This document shows positions 23,680-31,407 of a stretch of DNA of 39,535 nucleotides, in pieces. The stretch is from an uncultured Acetatifactor sp. (GTDB taxonomy: Bacteria; Bacillota; Clostridia; Lachnospirales; Lachnospiraceae), in the NCBI GenBank assembly GCA_947589505.1, contig CANQCF010000008.1, positions 1 to 39,535 of the forward strand. The letters are read 5' to 3'. The notes under the pieces are model-generated. The model worked only from the letters and a program-made list of their open reading frames with translations. It was not told the origin of the DNA and did not search any database. A program made the translations under genes and the position numbers. Positions within the stretch are counted from its first letter, which is position 1; every line of letters starts with the position of its first letter.

Positions 23680-24552
23680 TTAATTACCCTTTACGGAATA
23701 ATATCTTCCCTTTCCCTCATCTAATTGGTATCCTTTTACCATTTTGAGAGTATCATCTTCTTTGATCCGTACCTCAGTCAAATATTCCAACGCCGTCAGC
23801 AGATCATACACAAGATTAACATCCTTTTCCGGGCTCAAAGGAAATACCCCTTCATTCCTTATGCCATCCCATATTGACATAAATTTATCTTCTTCTATCT
23901 TATATGTGACATCTTCCGAATTTGTAAAGATCAACTGGTCATTACTTCTCCAGGACGCCCTCCACTCCATATCCTCCTGATGAAATACAATCGGTGTGAT
24001 AGAGCTATTATAAATGATATCATCCTTAATGCTGTTGAATGACAGGTCCTTTGCATTCTCCTTTAACCACTGATCCATCTCTTTTATCTTTTTATGCTCC
24101 GGAATGACAGGATCCTTAAAACCAAGATAGATATAGATATCAATGGGCAGCGGACTCAGATACTTTTCCATCAGCGGACGCACAGTATTCCAGTCCAGTT
24201 CTCCATTCCCGCAGCCCAATTTAGGGAACGCTATGGACGAGATATTATAGTCCGCATATTTTCTGACAAAGGTCATCAACCCCTTCTCAATATATTCTAT
24301 TTTGGAGGGATTTCGCCAATGCTCTTTCGTAGGAAACATCAATATCCAGTGGTCCGGGGCATACCACAGCATCAATTTCCCTATTAACAGTTTTTTCTTT
24401 TCGCATGCTGTGCGATAGGACGCAAACATATCGGGATATCTTTTTTTGAACTCAAGAGCAATCCCTTTTCCCATCACGCCAACCGTATTGACTGTATTTA
24501 CGATCACCTGCGCCGGACTATTGAATATATCTCCCTCAATATATTTCAGCAT
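23680..24552 (-). CDS. darG: DarG-like macrodomain antitoxin
   Basis: This 290-residue protein starts with a macrodomain (residues 1 to about 145): GDIFNSPAQVIVNTVNTVGVMGKGIALEFK, then FPTKEHWR with the conserved Lys76, and AFPKLGCGNGELDW. These are hallmarks of DarG, which removes ADP-ribose from DNA and so reverses DarT. The C-terminal half (about 150-290) probably binds and blocks the toxin. The start is at 24552: AAAGGAGA lies six bases upstream, and the TAATG arrangement overlaps the HTH stop by one base. Upstream in-frame starts fall inside the HTH gene. Order is HTH, antitoxin, toxin. Confidence 0.92.
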   Translation of the reverse strand: MLKYIEGDIFNSPAQVIVNTVNTVGVMGKGIALEFKKRYPDMFASYRTACEKKKLLIGKLMLWYAPDHWILMFPTKEHWRNPSKIEYIEKGLMTFVRKYADYNISSIAFPKLGCGNGELDWNTVRPLMEKYLSPLPIDIYIYLGFKDPVIPEHKKIKEMDQWLKENAKDLSFNSIKDDIIYNSSITPIVFHQEDMEWRASWRSNDQLIFTNSEDVTYKIEEDKFMSIWDGIRNEGVFPLSPEKDVNLVYDLLTALEYLTEVRIKEDDTLKMVKGYQLDEGKGRYYSVKGN

Positions 24553-24779
24553 TATCGCTCTCCTTTCAACACGATACGTTCTCCATTTGGCAGAACAAAC
24601 GCACATTCCAAAACACATCCCGTCGCCAATGCAATATCTTCCAGATCATCTAATGTATAGCTGCCGCGCTTCATTTTCTGCAAAAAAGATTGAGGCGATT
24701 TGTCCAGCCGCCTTCCTATTTCAGAAAGTGTCATACCTGTTTTGATCCCAAGAATCTTTAGCTGCTCATCTATTCTCAT
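24552..24779 (-). CDS. Small HTH (Xre/Cro-like) regulator of the darTG operon
   Basis: This 75-residue protein has a helix-turn-helix core, GMTLSEIGRRLDKSPQSFLQKMKRGSYTLDDLEDIALATG, followed by a short beta tail (LECAFVLPNGERIVL). This plan is common among small Cro/CI-like regulators encoded with toxin-antitoxin genes. The start has GAGGAG nine bases upstream. Its stop overlaps the darG start (TAATG). A dyad lies inside the promoter just upstream, so autorepression is the likely role. This is inferred from context. Confidence 0.85.
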   Translation of the reverse strand: MRIDEQLKILGIKTGMTLSEIGRRLDKSPQSFLQKMKRGSYTLDDLEDIALATGCVLECAFVLPNGERIVLKGER

Positions 24780-24817
24780 CTTCTATGACTCCTCTGTATA
24801 TTCATCAATCATAACAC

Positions 24818-24846
24818 ATTATAAACGTATATGTTTATTAAGTCAA
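24818..24846 (-). promoter_or_regulatory. darTG operon promoter with operator dyad in the spacer
   Basis: On the minus strand, -35 TTGACT (24841-24846), a 17-base spacer and perfect -10 TATAAT (24818-24823). ATAAAC (24821-24826) and GTTTAT (24833-24838) form a perfect inverted repeat, six-base arms separated by six, lying in the spacer and touching the -10. A bound HTH dimer there would block polymerase. Confidence 0.8.
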
Positions 24847-24923
24847 TATATTTATTTAGCGGTTTGAAAGCAGAGTAACCAATATGTTTTTTACGATTCG
24901 AGCATACACTGGCTCCTGCCGAT

Positions 24924-24955
24924 AAAAAAAGAGCAGCATCCATACGATACTGCCC
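24924..24955 (-). terminator. Intrinsic terminator of the MarR-ABC exporter operon
   Basis: On the minus strand, GGGCAGTATC pairs with GATGCTGCTC (with G-U pairs), followed by seven T. It lies about 40 bases after the ABC gene stop and separates that operon from the darTG promoter. Confidence 0.85.
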
Positions 24956-24994
24956 TTCCTTCACATCCTATATTTCCATGCTTTCAGACCATTC

Positions 24995-26929
24995 CTACGC
25001 CCCGATACTGTTTCCCGTGTAGAGCTGGTAATATCTGCCCTTCTGGCTGATCAGTTCGTCGTGGGTTCCCCGCTCGATGATGCGGCCCTGTTCCAGGACC
25101 ATGATACAGTCGCTGTTCTGCACTGTGGAGAGCCTGTGAGCGATCACGAAGGTGGTCCGGCCGTGCATCAGCTTATCCATGCCGTCCTGCACGATCTTCT
25201 CCGTCCTGGTATCGATGGAGCTGGTGGCCTCATCCAGGATCAGCGCCGGGGGATCCGCCACGGCCGCCCTTGCGATGGAAAGGAGCTGGCGCTGGCCCTG
25301 GCTCAGGTTCGCCCCGTCCCCTGTCAGCACCGTGTTGTAGCCATTCGGAAGCTGGCGGATAAAGGTGTCCGCGTTTGCCAGCTTCGCCGCGGCGATCACT
25401 TCCTCGTCCGTGGCGTCCAGCTTGCCATAGCGGATATTCTCCATCACGGTATCCGTAAACAGGTGCGTATCCTGCAGCACCATGCCCAGGGATCTCCGCA
25501 GGTCCGCCTTCTTGATCTTGTTGACGTTGATCCCGTCATAGCGGATCTTGCCGTCCTGGATGTCGTAGAACCGGTTGATCAGGTTCGTGATCGTGGTCTT
25601 TCCGGCGCCGGTGGAGCCCACAAAAGCGATCTTCTGGCCGGGCTTTGCAAAGAGCTTGATATTGTGGAGCACGATCTTCTCATCCGTGTAACCGAAGTCC
25701 ACGTCGTCGAACACCACTTCCCCTTTCAGCTCCACATAATCCACGCTGCCATCCGCCTGATGCTCATGCCTCCAGGCCCAGAGACCGGTCCTCTCCTTAC
25801 ATTCCACGATCTTTCCGTCCTCCTTCCGGGCGCTGACCAGGGTGACGTACCCCTCGTCCGTCTCCGGCTTTTCATCCAGGAGGTCGAAGACCCTCTTGGC
25901 GCCCGCCATGGCCATGACGATGCTGTTGAGCTGCATGCTGACCTGGTTGATGGGCATATTGAAGCTCCTGTTGAAGGTCAGGAAGCTGGTGAGACCGCCG
26001 ATGGTAAACCCGCCGATGTTGTTGAGGGCAAGCAGACCGCCCACGCAGGCGCACAGCACATAGGAAACCGTTCCCAGCTGGGCGTTGATCGGCATCATGA
26101 TATTGGCAAATTTGTTCGCCTTGTATGCGCTGTCGAAGAGCTGATCGTTCAGCTTCCGGAATTCTTCCAGGCTCTTGTCCTCGTGGCAGAACACCTTCAC
26201 CACCTTCTGGCCGCTCATCATCTCCTCGATATAACCGTTCACCCGGCCGATGTTCTTCTGCTGTTCCACAAAATAGTTGCCGGATTTTCCCGCGATCTTT
26301 GTGGATGTGAACAGCATCACGCCCACCATGACCAGCGTGAGCAGGGTCAGGGGCACGTTCAGGATCACCATGCTGACTAAGACGCTGACCACCGTGATCA
26401 CGGAGTTGAACATCTGGGGGATACTCTGGCTCACCATCTGGCGCAGGGTATCGATATCGTTGGTGTACAGGGACATGATGTCGCCGTGTACATGGGTATC
26501 AAAATATTTGATGGGCAGCTTTTCCATGTGGGCGTACATCTCATCCCGGAGACGTCTCATGGTGCCCTGGGTCACCTCCAGGAGGATCCGGCTCTGCAGA
26601 TACGTACAGACGATACCCACGCCGTAGAAGACCGCCACCCTGGTCATAGCCTGCAGGAGCCCGGAAAAGTCGGGATCCGCCGCCTTGGTAAGCGGAATGA
26701 TATAGTCGTCGATCAACGTACGGGTAAACATAGTACCCTGCACATTGGCAAGCACGCTTGCGATGATGCACAGCGCCACAAAAAACCAGTGCACGCCGTA
26801 ATATCTTCCCACATATTTCACCAGCCGCCAGAAGATCTTTCCGGCGCCCTCTATCTTCGGTCCCCGCACTCCCCTGGGAGGTCTGCCGCCCATGGGTTTC
26901 ACCGGTCTGCTCTCTCTCTCTTCTGCCAT
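24995..26929 (-). CDS. ABC exporter half-transporter (canonical-site subunit)
   Basis: This 644-residue protein has a six-helix ABC-exporter membrane domain (about 30-340) and an ATPase domain with Walker A GSTGAGKTT, signature LSQGQRQLLSIARA, Walker B ALILDEATSSID and H-loop IAHRLST. The catalytic Glu and His are intact, but the signature is LSQGQ rather than LSGGQ. The neighbouring subunit has the opposite deviations, which is the usual pattern in heterodimeric drug or lipid exporters. The start overlaps the partner's stop (TAATG). A MarR regulator heads the operon, so inducible export of a toxic compound is likely. There is an N-terminal basic, proline-rich stretch and an insertion of about 40 residues before the ATPase domain. 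Confidence 0.95.
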   Translation of the reverse strand: MAEERESRPVKPMGGRPPRGVRGPKIEGAGKIFWRLVKYVGRYYGVHWFFVALCIIASVLANVQGTMFTRTLIDDYIIPLTKAADPDFSGLLQAMTRVAVFYGVGIVCTYLQSRILLEVTQGTMRRLRDEMYAHMEKLPIKYFDTHVHGDIMSLYTNDIDTLRQMVSQSIPQMFNSVITVVSVLVSMVILNVPLTLLTLVMVGVMLFTSTKIAGKSGNYFVEQQKNIGRVNGYIEEMMSGQKVVKVFCHEDKSLEEFRKLNDQLFDSAYKANKFANIMMPINAQLGTVSYVLCACVGGLLALNNIGGFTIGGLTSFLTFNRSFNMPINQVSMQLNSIVMAMAGAKRVFDLLDEKPETDEGYVTLVSARKEDGKIVECKERTGLWAWRHEHQADGSVDYVELKGEVVFDDVDFGYTDEKIVLHNIKLFAKPGQKIAFVGSTGAGKTTITNLINRFYDIQDGKIRYDGINVNKIKKADLRRSLGMVLQDTHLFTDTVMENIRYGKLDATDEEVIAAAKLANADTFIRQLPNGYNTVLTGDGANLSQGQRQLLSIARAAVADPPALILDEATSSIDTRTEKIVQDGMDKLMHGRTTFVIAHRLSTVQNSDCIMVLEQGRIIERGTHDELISQKGRYYQLYTGNSIGA

Positions 26930-28680
26930 TACAGCTCGCCTCCATTCTCGTCAAAGTCTCCGTTCCCGCCGGTCTGTGCCTCGTAGACCTCGCGGTAGAT
27001 ATTGTTGCTCTGAAGCAGTTCTTCATGGGTTCCCACAGCGTCCACACGGCCGTTGTGCATGACGATGATCCGGTCCGCGTGTTCTATGCTGGAGATCCTC
27101 TGAGCGATGATCAGCTTGGTCGTGTTCGGGATCTCCTCCGCAAAGGCCTTCCGGATCTTCGCGTCGGTGGCGGTATCCACGGCGCTGGTGCTGTCGTCCA
27201 GGATCAGGATCTTAGGTTTTTTCAGAAGCGCCCTGGCGATACAGAGCCTCTGCTTCTGACCGCCGGACACGTTAGAGCCGCCCTGCTCGATGTAGGTATT
27301 GTAGCCATCCGGCATTTTGTCAATAAACTCATCCGCGCAGGCCAGCCTGCAGGCTCTTTTGCAGTCTTCCTCCGTGGCGTTCTCGTCCCCCCATCGGAGA
27401 TTTTCCAGAATCGTGCCGGAGAACAGCACGTTCTTCTGCAGAACTACCGACACCTGGTTTCTCAGGACTTCCAGATCGTACTCCCGGACGTCTTTTCCGC
27501 CCACATACACATGCCCCTGGGAGACGTCGTAAAGCCGGCTGATCAGGTTCACCAGGCTGGTCTTTGAGCTTCCGGTCCCGCCCAGGATCCCGATGGTCTC
27601 TCCGGAAGCGATCTCCAGATTGATGTCGTCCAGAACCGGCGTCTCGCTGTTTTCATTATACCGGAACGTCACATGGTCAAAACGGATGCTGCCGTCCTTC
27701 ACTTCCATCTCCGGATTCTCGGGATTCTGGATGCTGGCCTCCTCGTTCAGCACTTCGCAGATACGTCTCGCGCTGGCCATACTCATGGTGATCATGACAA
27801 ACACCATGGACAGCATCATCAGGTTCGACAGTATGTTCATACAGTAGGAAAGGAGCGTACTCAGATTACCGGTGGAGAGATCCCCCGCCACGATCATATG
27901 CGCGCCCACCCAGCTGATCAGCAAGATACAGGTGTACACCGTAAACTGCATGAAGGGGGAGTTTAAGATGACCATTTTCTCCGCCCGCACGCCCAGATTG
28001 TAAACGGCCTCGCTGGCTTTCTTGAATTTATTGATCTCGTGATCCTCTCTCACAAAGGCTTTCACCACGCGCACCGCCGCGATGTTTTCCTGGGTGCTGG
28101 CGTTCAGCGCGTCATACTTTTCAAACAACTGGCTGAAATACTTCATGGCGAATTTGACGATGACCATCAGCACGATCCCCAGGAGCACCACCGCGATCAG
28201 ATAGATGGAAGCGATCCTGGCGCTGATCAAAAAGCTGGCCGCCATGGCGATGATCAGGCTGAAAGGCGCCCGGATGCACATGCGCAGGATCATCTGATAC
28301 GCGTTCTGCAGGTTCGTCACGTCGGTGGTCATACGGGTCACCAGACCGGCGGTGGAGAACTTATCGATATTGGCGAAGGAGAAAGTCTGTATGTTGGCAT
28401 ACATAGCCTCCCTCAGATTTCTGGCGAAACCGGTGGATGCCCTGGCCCCGTACTTTCCGCCCATGATCCCCGCGAACAGTCCCACCACGGCGAAGACCAG
28501 CATCAGTCCGCCCATCAGAAAGATGTGGCGCATATCACCCTTTTCCACGCCGTCGTCGATGATGGATCCCATCAAAAGCGGGATCAGGGTCTCCATGATG
28601 ACCTCCAGGATCATAAAGATCGGGGTCATAATGGAATCTTTTTTAAATTCCTTGATCTGTTTTCCCAGTGTCTTTAACAT
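26929..28680 (-). CDS. ABC exporter half-transporter (degenerate-site subunit)
   Basis: This 583-residue protein has a six-helix membrane domain and an ATPase domain with Walker A GGTGSSKTS, signature VSGGQKQRLCIARA and Walker B ILILDDSTSAVD. The catalytic Glu is Asp and the H-loop His is Gln (IIAQRISS). With LSQGQ from the 644-residue partner this makes one degenerate ATP site, as in TM287/288-type heterodimers; this comparison is from general knowledge. The start at 28680 overlaps the MarR gene by seven bases. Together with the partner it forms one exporter of unknown cargo. Confidence 0.95.
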   Translation of the reverse strand: MLKTLGKQIKEFKKDSIMTPIFMILEVIMETLIPLLMGSIIDDGVEKGDMRHIFLMGGLMLVFAVVGLFAGIMGGKYGARASTGFARNLREAMYANIQTFSFANIDKFSTAGLVTRMTTDVTNLQNAYQMILRMCIRAPFSLIIAMAASFLISARIASIYLIAVVLLGIVLMVIVKFAMKYFSQLFEKYDALNASTQENIAAVRVVKAFVREDHEINKFKKASEAVYNLGVRAEKMVILNSPFMQFTVYTCILLISWVGAHMIVAGDLSTGNLSTLLSYCMNILSNLMMLSMVFVMITMSMASARRICEVLNEEASIQNPENPEMEVKDGSIRFDHVTFRYNENSETPVLDDINLEIASGETIGILGGTGSSKTSLVNLISRLYDVSQGHVYVGGKDVREYDLEVLRNQVSVVLQKNVLFSGTILENLRWGDENATEEDCKRACRLACADEFIDKMPDGYNTYIEQGGSNVSGGQKQRLCIARALLKKPKILILDDSTSAVDTATDAKIRKAFAEEIPNTTKLIIAQRISSIEHADRIIVMHNGRVDAVGTHEELLQSNNIYREVYEAQTGGNGDFDENGGEL

Positions 28681-29135
28681 CTTGTTTCTGTCCTTTCCAA
28701 ATTTTGCCTAAGATGATCCAGGATCCTTAAAAATTCTTCCTTCTCCTGGGGGCTGATCCCCTCCTCCAGTTCCCGGTGGAACCGCTCGATCTGCAGGCGC
28801 ACCTGCATGTGGCATTTCTTCGCCTTTTCCGTGAGAAGGATCTTCTTCAGCCTTCCGTCGTGATCCACCGGCTCCCGAACGATCAGGCCCTTCTGCTCCA
28901 GGTTCTGCAGCATCACCGTAGCCGTAGAGCGGCGGATATTAAACTCCTTTTCGATATCCCTCTGAAAAATATCCCTCCTTTGACTCTGTTCGAAGATAAA
29001 CCCGATCATAGGTCCCTGCATACCGCTCAGATCCTCCAGGCCCTCTTCTGCAAACCGCTGGGCCAGGCTCCGCTTGATCAGATTGTTGATCCCCCGGAGT
29101 TCAAACCCTATCTCCCGCCTGTCCCTCGTGTCCAT
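28674..29135 (-). CDS. MarR family transcriptional regulator
   Basis: This 153-residue regulator has a winged helix-turn-helix: DIFQRDIEKEFNIRRSTATVMLQNLEQKGLIVREPVDHDGRLKKILLTEKA, with the wing ending in the typical D-x-R segment. MarR dimers usually repress and release DNA when bound by small molecules. It is the first gene of the operon with the two ABC half-transporters. Two matching palindromes directly downstream of its -10 are the obvious binding sites. GGGGGGA precedes the start. Confidence 0.93.
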   Translation of the reverse strand: MDTRDRREIGFELRGINNLIKRSLAQRFAEEGLEDLSGMQGPMIGFIFEQSQRRDIFQRDIEKEFNIRRSTATVMLQNLEQKGLIVREPVDHDGRLKKILLTEKAKKCHMQVRLQIERFHRELEEGISPQEKEEFLRILDHLRQNLERTETRC

Positions 29136-29210
29136 GAAAGTCCCCCCTTCCCTGACCCGGGCTTACGGCAAACCAGTTTCCAGGTTTCTGTAAGATATCA
29201 GTTTGTAAAA

Positions 29211-29248
29211 GATGTTAGCTTTCTAACATCTTTGTTAGTCATCTAACA
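29211..29248 (-). promoter_or_regulatory. Two palindromic MarR operators
   Basis: GATGTTAG-CTTT-CTAACATC (29211-29230) and TGTTAG-TCAT-CTAACA (29233-29248) share TGTTAG-N4-CTAACA. Their centres are 20 bases apart, so bound dimers would lie on the same DNA face. The sites begin at the -10 edge and cover the transcription start region. Confidence 0.8.
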
Positions 29249-29275
29249 TTATACACAGATTCTTTTAAATTGCAA
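29248..29275 (-). promoter_or_regulatory. Promoter of the MarR-ABC exporter operon
   Basis: On the minus strand, -35 TTGCAA (29270-29275), a 16-base spacer and perfect -10 TATAAT (29248-29253) with TGTG ahead (extended -10). Confidence 0.82.
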
Positions 29276-29321
29276 CAGAAAAAATGGAAGATATAAAAAT
29301 TTTAGAAATGGACCTTTCAGC

Positions 29322-29357
29322 AAAAAAAGAGGACCGCCTCGCGATCCTCTGAAAAAA
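29322..29357 (-). terminator. Intrinsic terminator after the SDR gene (bidirectional form)
   Basis: Ten-base arms (29328-29337 and 29341-29350) around a three-base loop, with seven A on the left and seven A on the right in plus orientation. On the minus strand a run of T follows the stem. It lies eight bases beyond the SDR stop. Confidence 0.88.
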
Positions 29358-29364
29358 AGATATG

Positions 29365-30120
29365 TCACTGCTTTCCATAGGGGCTGTCAAACTCCCTCTC
29401 CGCCTTTTCCACGGCTTCCTCCAGGGTCATCCCGGTAAAGTGCCCGGCGGCCAGATATCTCCCGGATTTCCCATCGTCCACAAAGGCGCCCACCGCGATC
29501 CCCGGGATGGCGCTCTCCGGCGCGTTTGGCGCGTGGGGTCCGCCCAGGTCCGTGCGGCACCAGCCGGGATCCGTCAAATTGATCATGACATTCGTTCCCT
29601 GGAGCTTGGAGCCCAAATCTATCGTAATCTTATCCAGCGCCGCTTTGCTGGCGGAATACCCCGCCTGTTCCGGCTCCAGACGGATGCCGCTGGTAGTATT
29701 CACAATCCTGCCAAAGCCACTTTCGATCATCTTCGGCAGGAAGTGGTAACAGATCATGGCGGGGGCCACCGTGTTGATCTTATAGCTCTCCATATAATCG
29801 CTGGCCGGGGTCTTGTAATAGTCCACCCGGTAGGCGATCTGAAGCCCGGCGTTGTTCAGCACGATATCCACCTTGGGAGTCCTCTCGTCGATCTCCTTCA
29901 GCATCTTCTCCACCGCCTCCAGATCCGAGAGCTCCGCCGCCACGGCGTAGGCCTGAACCCCCTTTCCCTTCACTTCCCGCAGCACCTTTTCACAGTGTTC
30001 CAAAGTTCGGCCGTGCAGGATCAGGTTGCAGCCCTGCTCCGCCATAAAAAGCGCCGTGAGGTACCCGATCCCCCGGCTTGCGCCGGTGATCAGCGCCCAT
30101 CTTCCCTTTACGTCTACCAT
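29365..30120 (-). CDS. Short-chain dehydrogenase/reductase
   Basis: This 251-residue classical SDR has a Rossmann glycine motif TGASRGIG near residue 13, NNAG around residue 90 and the catalytic pair in YSASK, with a Ser in TTSG before it. It should reduce or oxidise a carbonyl/alcohol with NAD(P)H; the substrate is unknown. AAAGGAG precedes the ATG. It lies 114 bases downstream of the epimerase-like gene and may be co-transcribed with it. Confidence 0.92.
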   Translation of the reverse strand: MVDVKGRWALITGASRGIGYLTALFMAEQGCNLILHGRTLEHCEKVLREVKGKGVQAYAVAAELSDLEAVEKMLKEIDERTPKVDIVLNNAGLQIAYRVDYYKTPASDYMESYKINTVAPAMICYHFLPKMIESGFGRIVNTTSGIRLEPEQAGYSASKAALDKITIDLGSKLQGTNVMINLTDPGWCRTDLGGPHAPNAPESAIPGIAVGAFVDDGKSGRYLAAGHFTGMTLEEAVEKAEREFDSPYGKQ

Positions 30121-30234
30121 CGCTTATCTCCTTTTCTCCCTGAAACAGCCGTATGCTTCTCCGCCGCAAAACCCAATGTATTCTTTGTCGTCCACGCGCC
30201 GCCCCGGCGCAATAGCCGCTCCCGTAAGATTCCC

Positions 30235-31260
30235 TTACGTCCTATCCAGAATCCTGGTCTTTGCCGCCTCCAGCTCTTCTATCACCGCATCGCACCAGCG
30301 GTCAAATTCCGGGTCCTCCTCCTGGCACTCCGGATGGCTCAGGACATACTCCACGGTCCTGCGCACGCCCTGTTCAAAGCGGACGGAAGGCGTAAAGCCA
30401 GGCACCGCCCTCTTTAACTTCGTGTTGTCGAAGACCACGGAGTTTGCCTTGTCCCCTGTGAGACTTCCCCGGAAGTCGTACCTGCCCGCCTGATCCAAAT
30501 ATTCCGAAGAGACGTAATAGGGCCTGTACTCCACTCCCAGAGCGTCCGCCACCGCCTGATAGATCTGGTTCCAGGTCAGCGTCTCGTCGCAGGTGATCTG
30601 GTAATTCTCGCCGATGGCGTGCACATTTCCCATAAGCCCTATAAACGCTTTCGCAAAGTCCGAATTGTGGGTCATGGTCCAGAGACTGGTCCCGTCCCCG
30701 TGGACGATCACGGGTTTTCCCTCCAGCATCCTCTTGATCACCTGATAACTGCCCTTATCCCCATGAACGCCCAGGGGCACGCTTCTCTCATCGTATGTGT
30801 GGCTGGGCCGGATAATCGTCACGGGAAACCCTTCCTCCCGGTACAGCTTCATCAGATATTCCTCGCAGGCGATCTTGTTCCGTGAGTACTCCCAGTAGGG
30901 ATTCGCCAGGGGCGTCCCCTCCGTGATCCGGTAATCTCCCACCGGTTTCTGGTAAGCGGAGGCGGAACTTATGTACATAAACTGCTTTGTCTTTCCCCGA
31001 AAGAGCCGGTAATCCCTCTCCAGCTGGGACGGCACGAATCCAATAAAATCGCAGACCGTATCGAAGGTCATTCCCTCCAGCGCTTTCGCCGCCGCGTCCT
31101 CGTCGTTTTTATCCGCGGAGATCGTCTTCACATTCTCCGGAAGCTCCTGGCTCCGGCTCCCCCGGTTCAGCAGATACAGTTCCCACTCTTTCTCCCCGCA
31201 CAGCTGCCTTGTGATCGCCATACTGATCGTTCCCGTGCCGCCGATAAACAACGCTCTCAT
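30235..31260 (-). CDS. NAD-dependent epimerase/dehydratase (extended SDR)
   Basis: This 341-residue extended SDR starts MRALFIGGTGTIS (nucleotide-binding glycine motif) and has an active-site block YISSASAY and YSRNKIACEEYL (Tyr and Lys of YxxxK). C-terminal regions resemble atypical sugar-nucleotide epimerases of the CSP41-like kind. The reaction cannot be assigned. The start at 31260 is chosen because AAGGAGG lies just upstream; an earlier in-frame ATG at 31281 lies upstream of that site. Confidence 0.9.
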   Translation of the reverse strand: MRALFIGGTGTISMAITRQLCGEKEWELYLLNRGSRSQELPENVKTISADKNDEDAAAKALEGMTFDTVCDFIGFVPSQLERDYRLFRGKTKQFMYISSASAYQKPVGDYRITEGTPLANPYWEYSRNKIACEEYLMKLYREEGFPVTIIRPSHTYDERSVPLGVHGDKGSYQVIKRMLEGKPVIVHGDGTSLWTMTHNSDFAKAFIGLMGNVHAIGENYQITCDETLTWNQIYQAVADALGVEYRPYYVSSEYLDQAGRYDFRGSLTGDKANSVVFDNTKLKRAVPGFTPSVRFEQGVRRTVEYVLSHPECQEEDPEFDRWCDAVIEELEAAKTRILDRT

Positions 31261-31291
31261 ACGTCCCCTCCTTTTTCTCACTAATTTCTAC

Positions 31292-31324
31292 AAAAACCGG
31301 AGCAGGAAACTGCTTCCCGCTCCG
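31292..31324 (-). terminator. Terminator or attenuator hairpin upstream of the epimerase gene
   Basis: On the minus strand, CGGAGC and GCTCCG close a stem with inner GGAA/TTCC pairing, then GTTTTTG. It can end the spoVAC transcript. However, a possible promoter (-10 TATGAT, 31337-31342) lies just upstream, which would place the hairpin at the 5' end of the epimerase message. Confidence 0.6.
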
Positions 31325-31336
31325 TGTCCCTTTTAC

Positions 31337-31342
31337 ATCATA
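31337..31342 (-). promoter_or_regulatory. Possible extended -10 for the epimerase gene
   Basis: TATGAT preceded by TGA on the minus strand. The surrounding AAAAATGATATGAT is identical to the -10 region of the promoter at 5100. No good -35 is seen. Confidence 0.4.
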
Positions 31343-31407
31343 TCATTTTTTATCTTTTAGGACTAGTGTTTTCTTGACGGCCGCTCCCCATTTTTTGACT
31401 CGTTTCG

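Noticed and set aside
30160-30234. Readthrough extension of the epimerase gene after its TAA
   Set aside because: About 35 in-frame codons stay open, but that is expected by chance fairly often and the gene is already full length.
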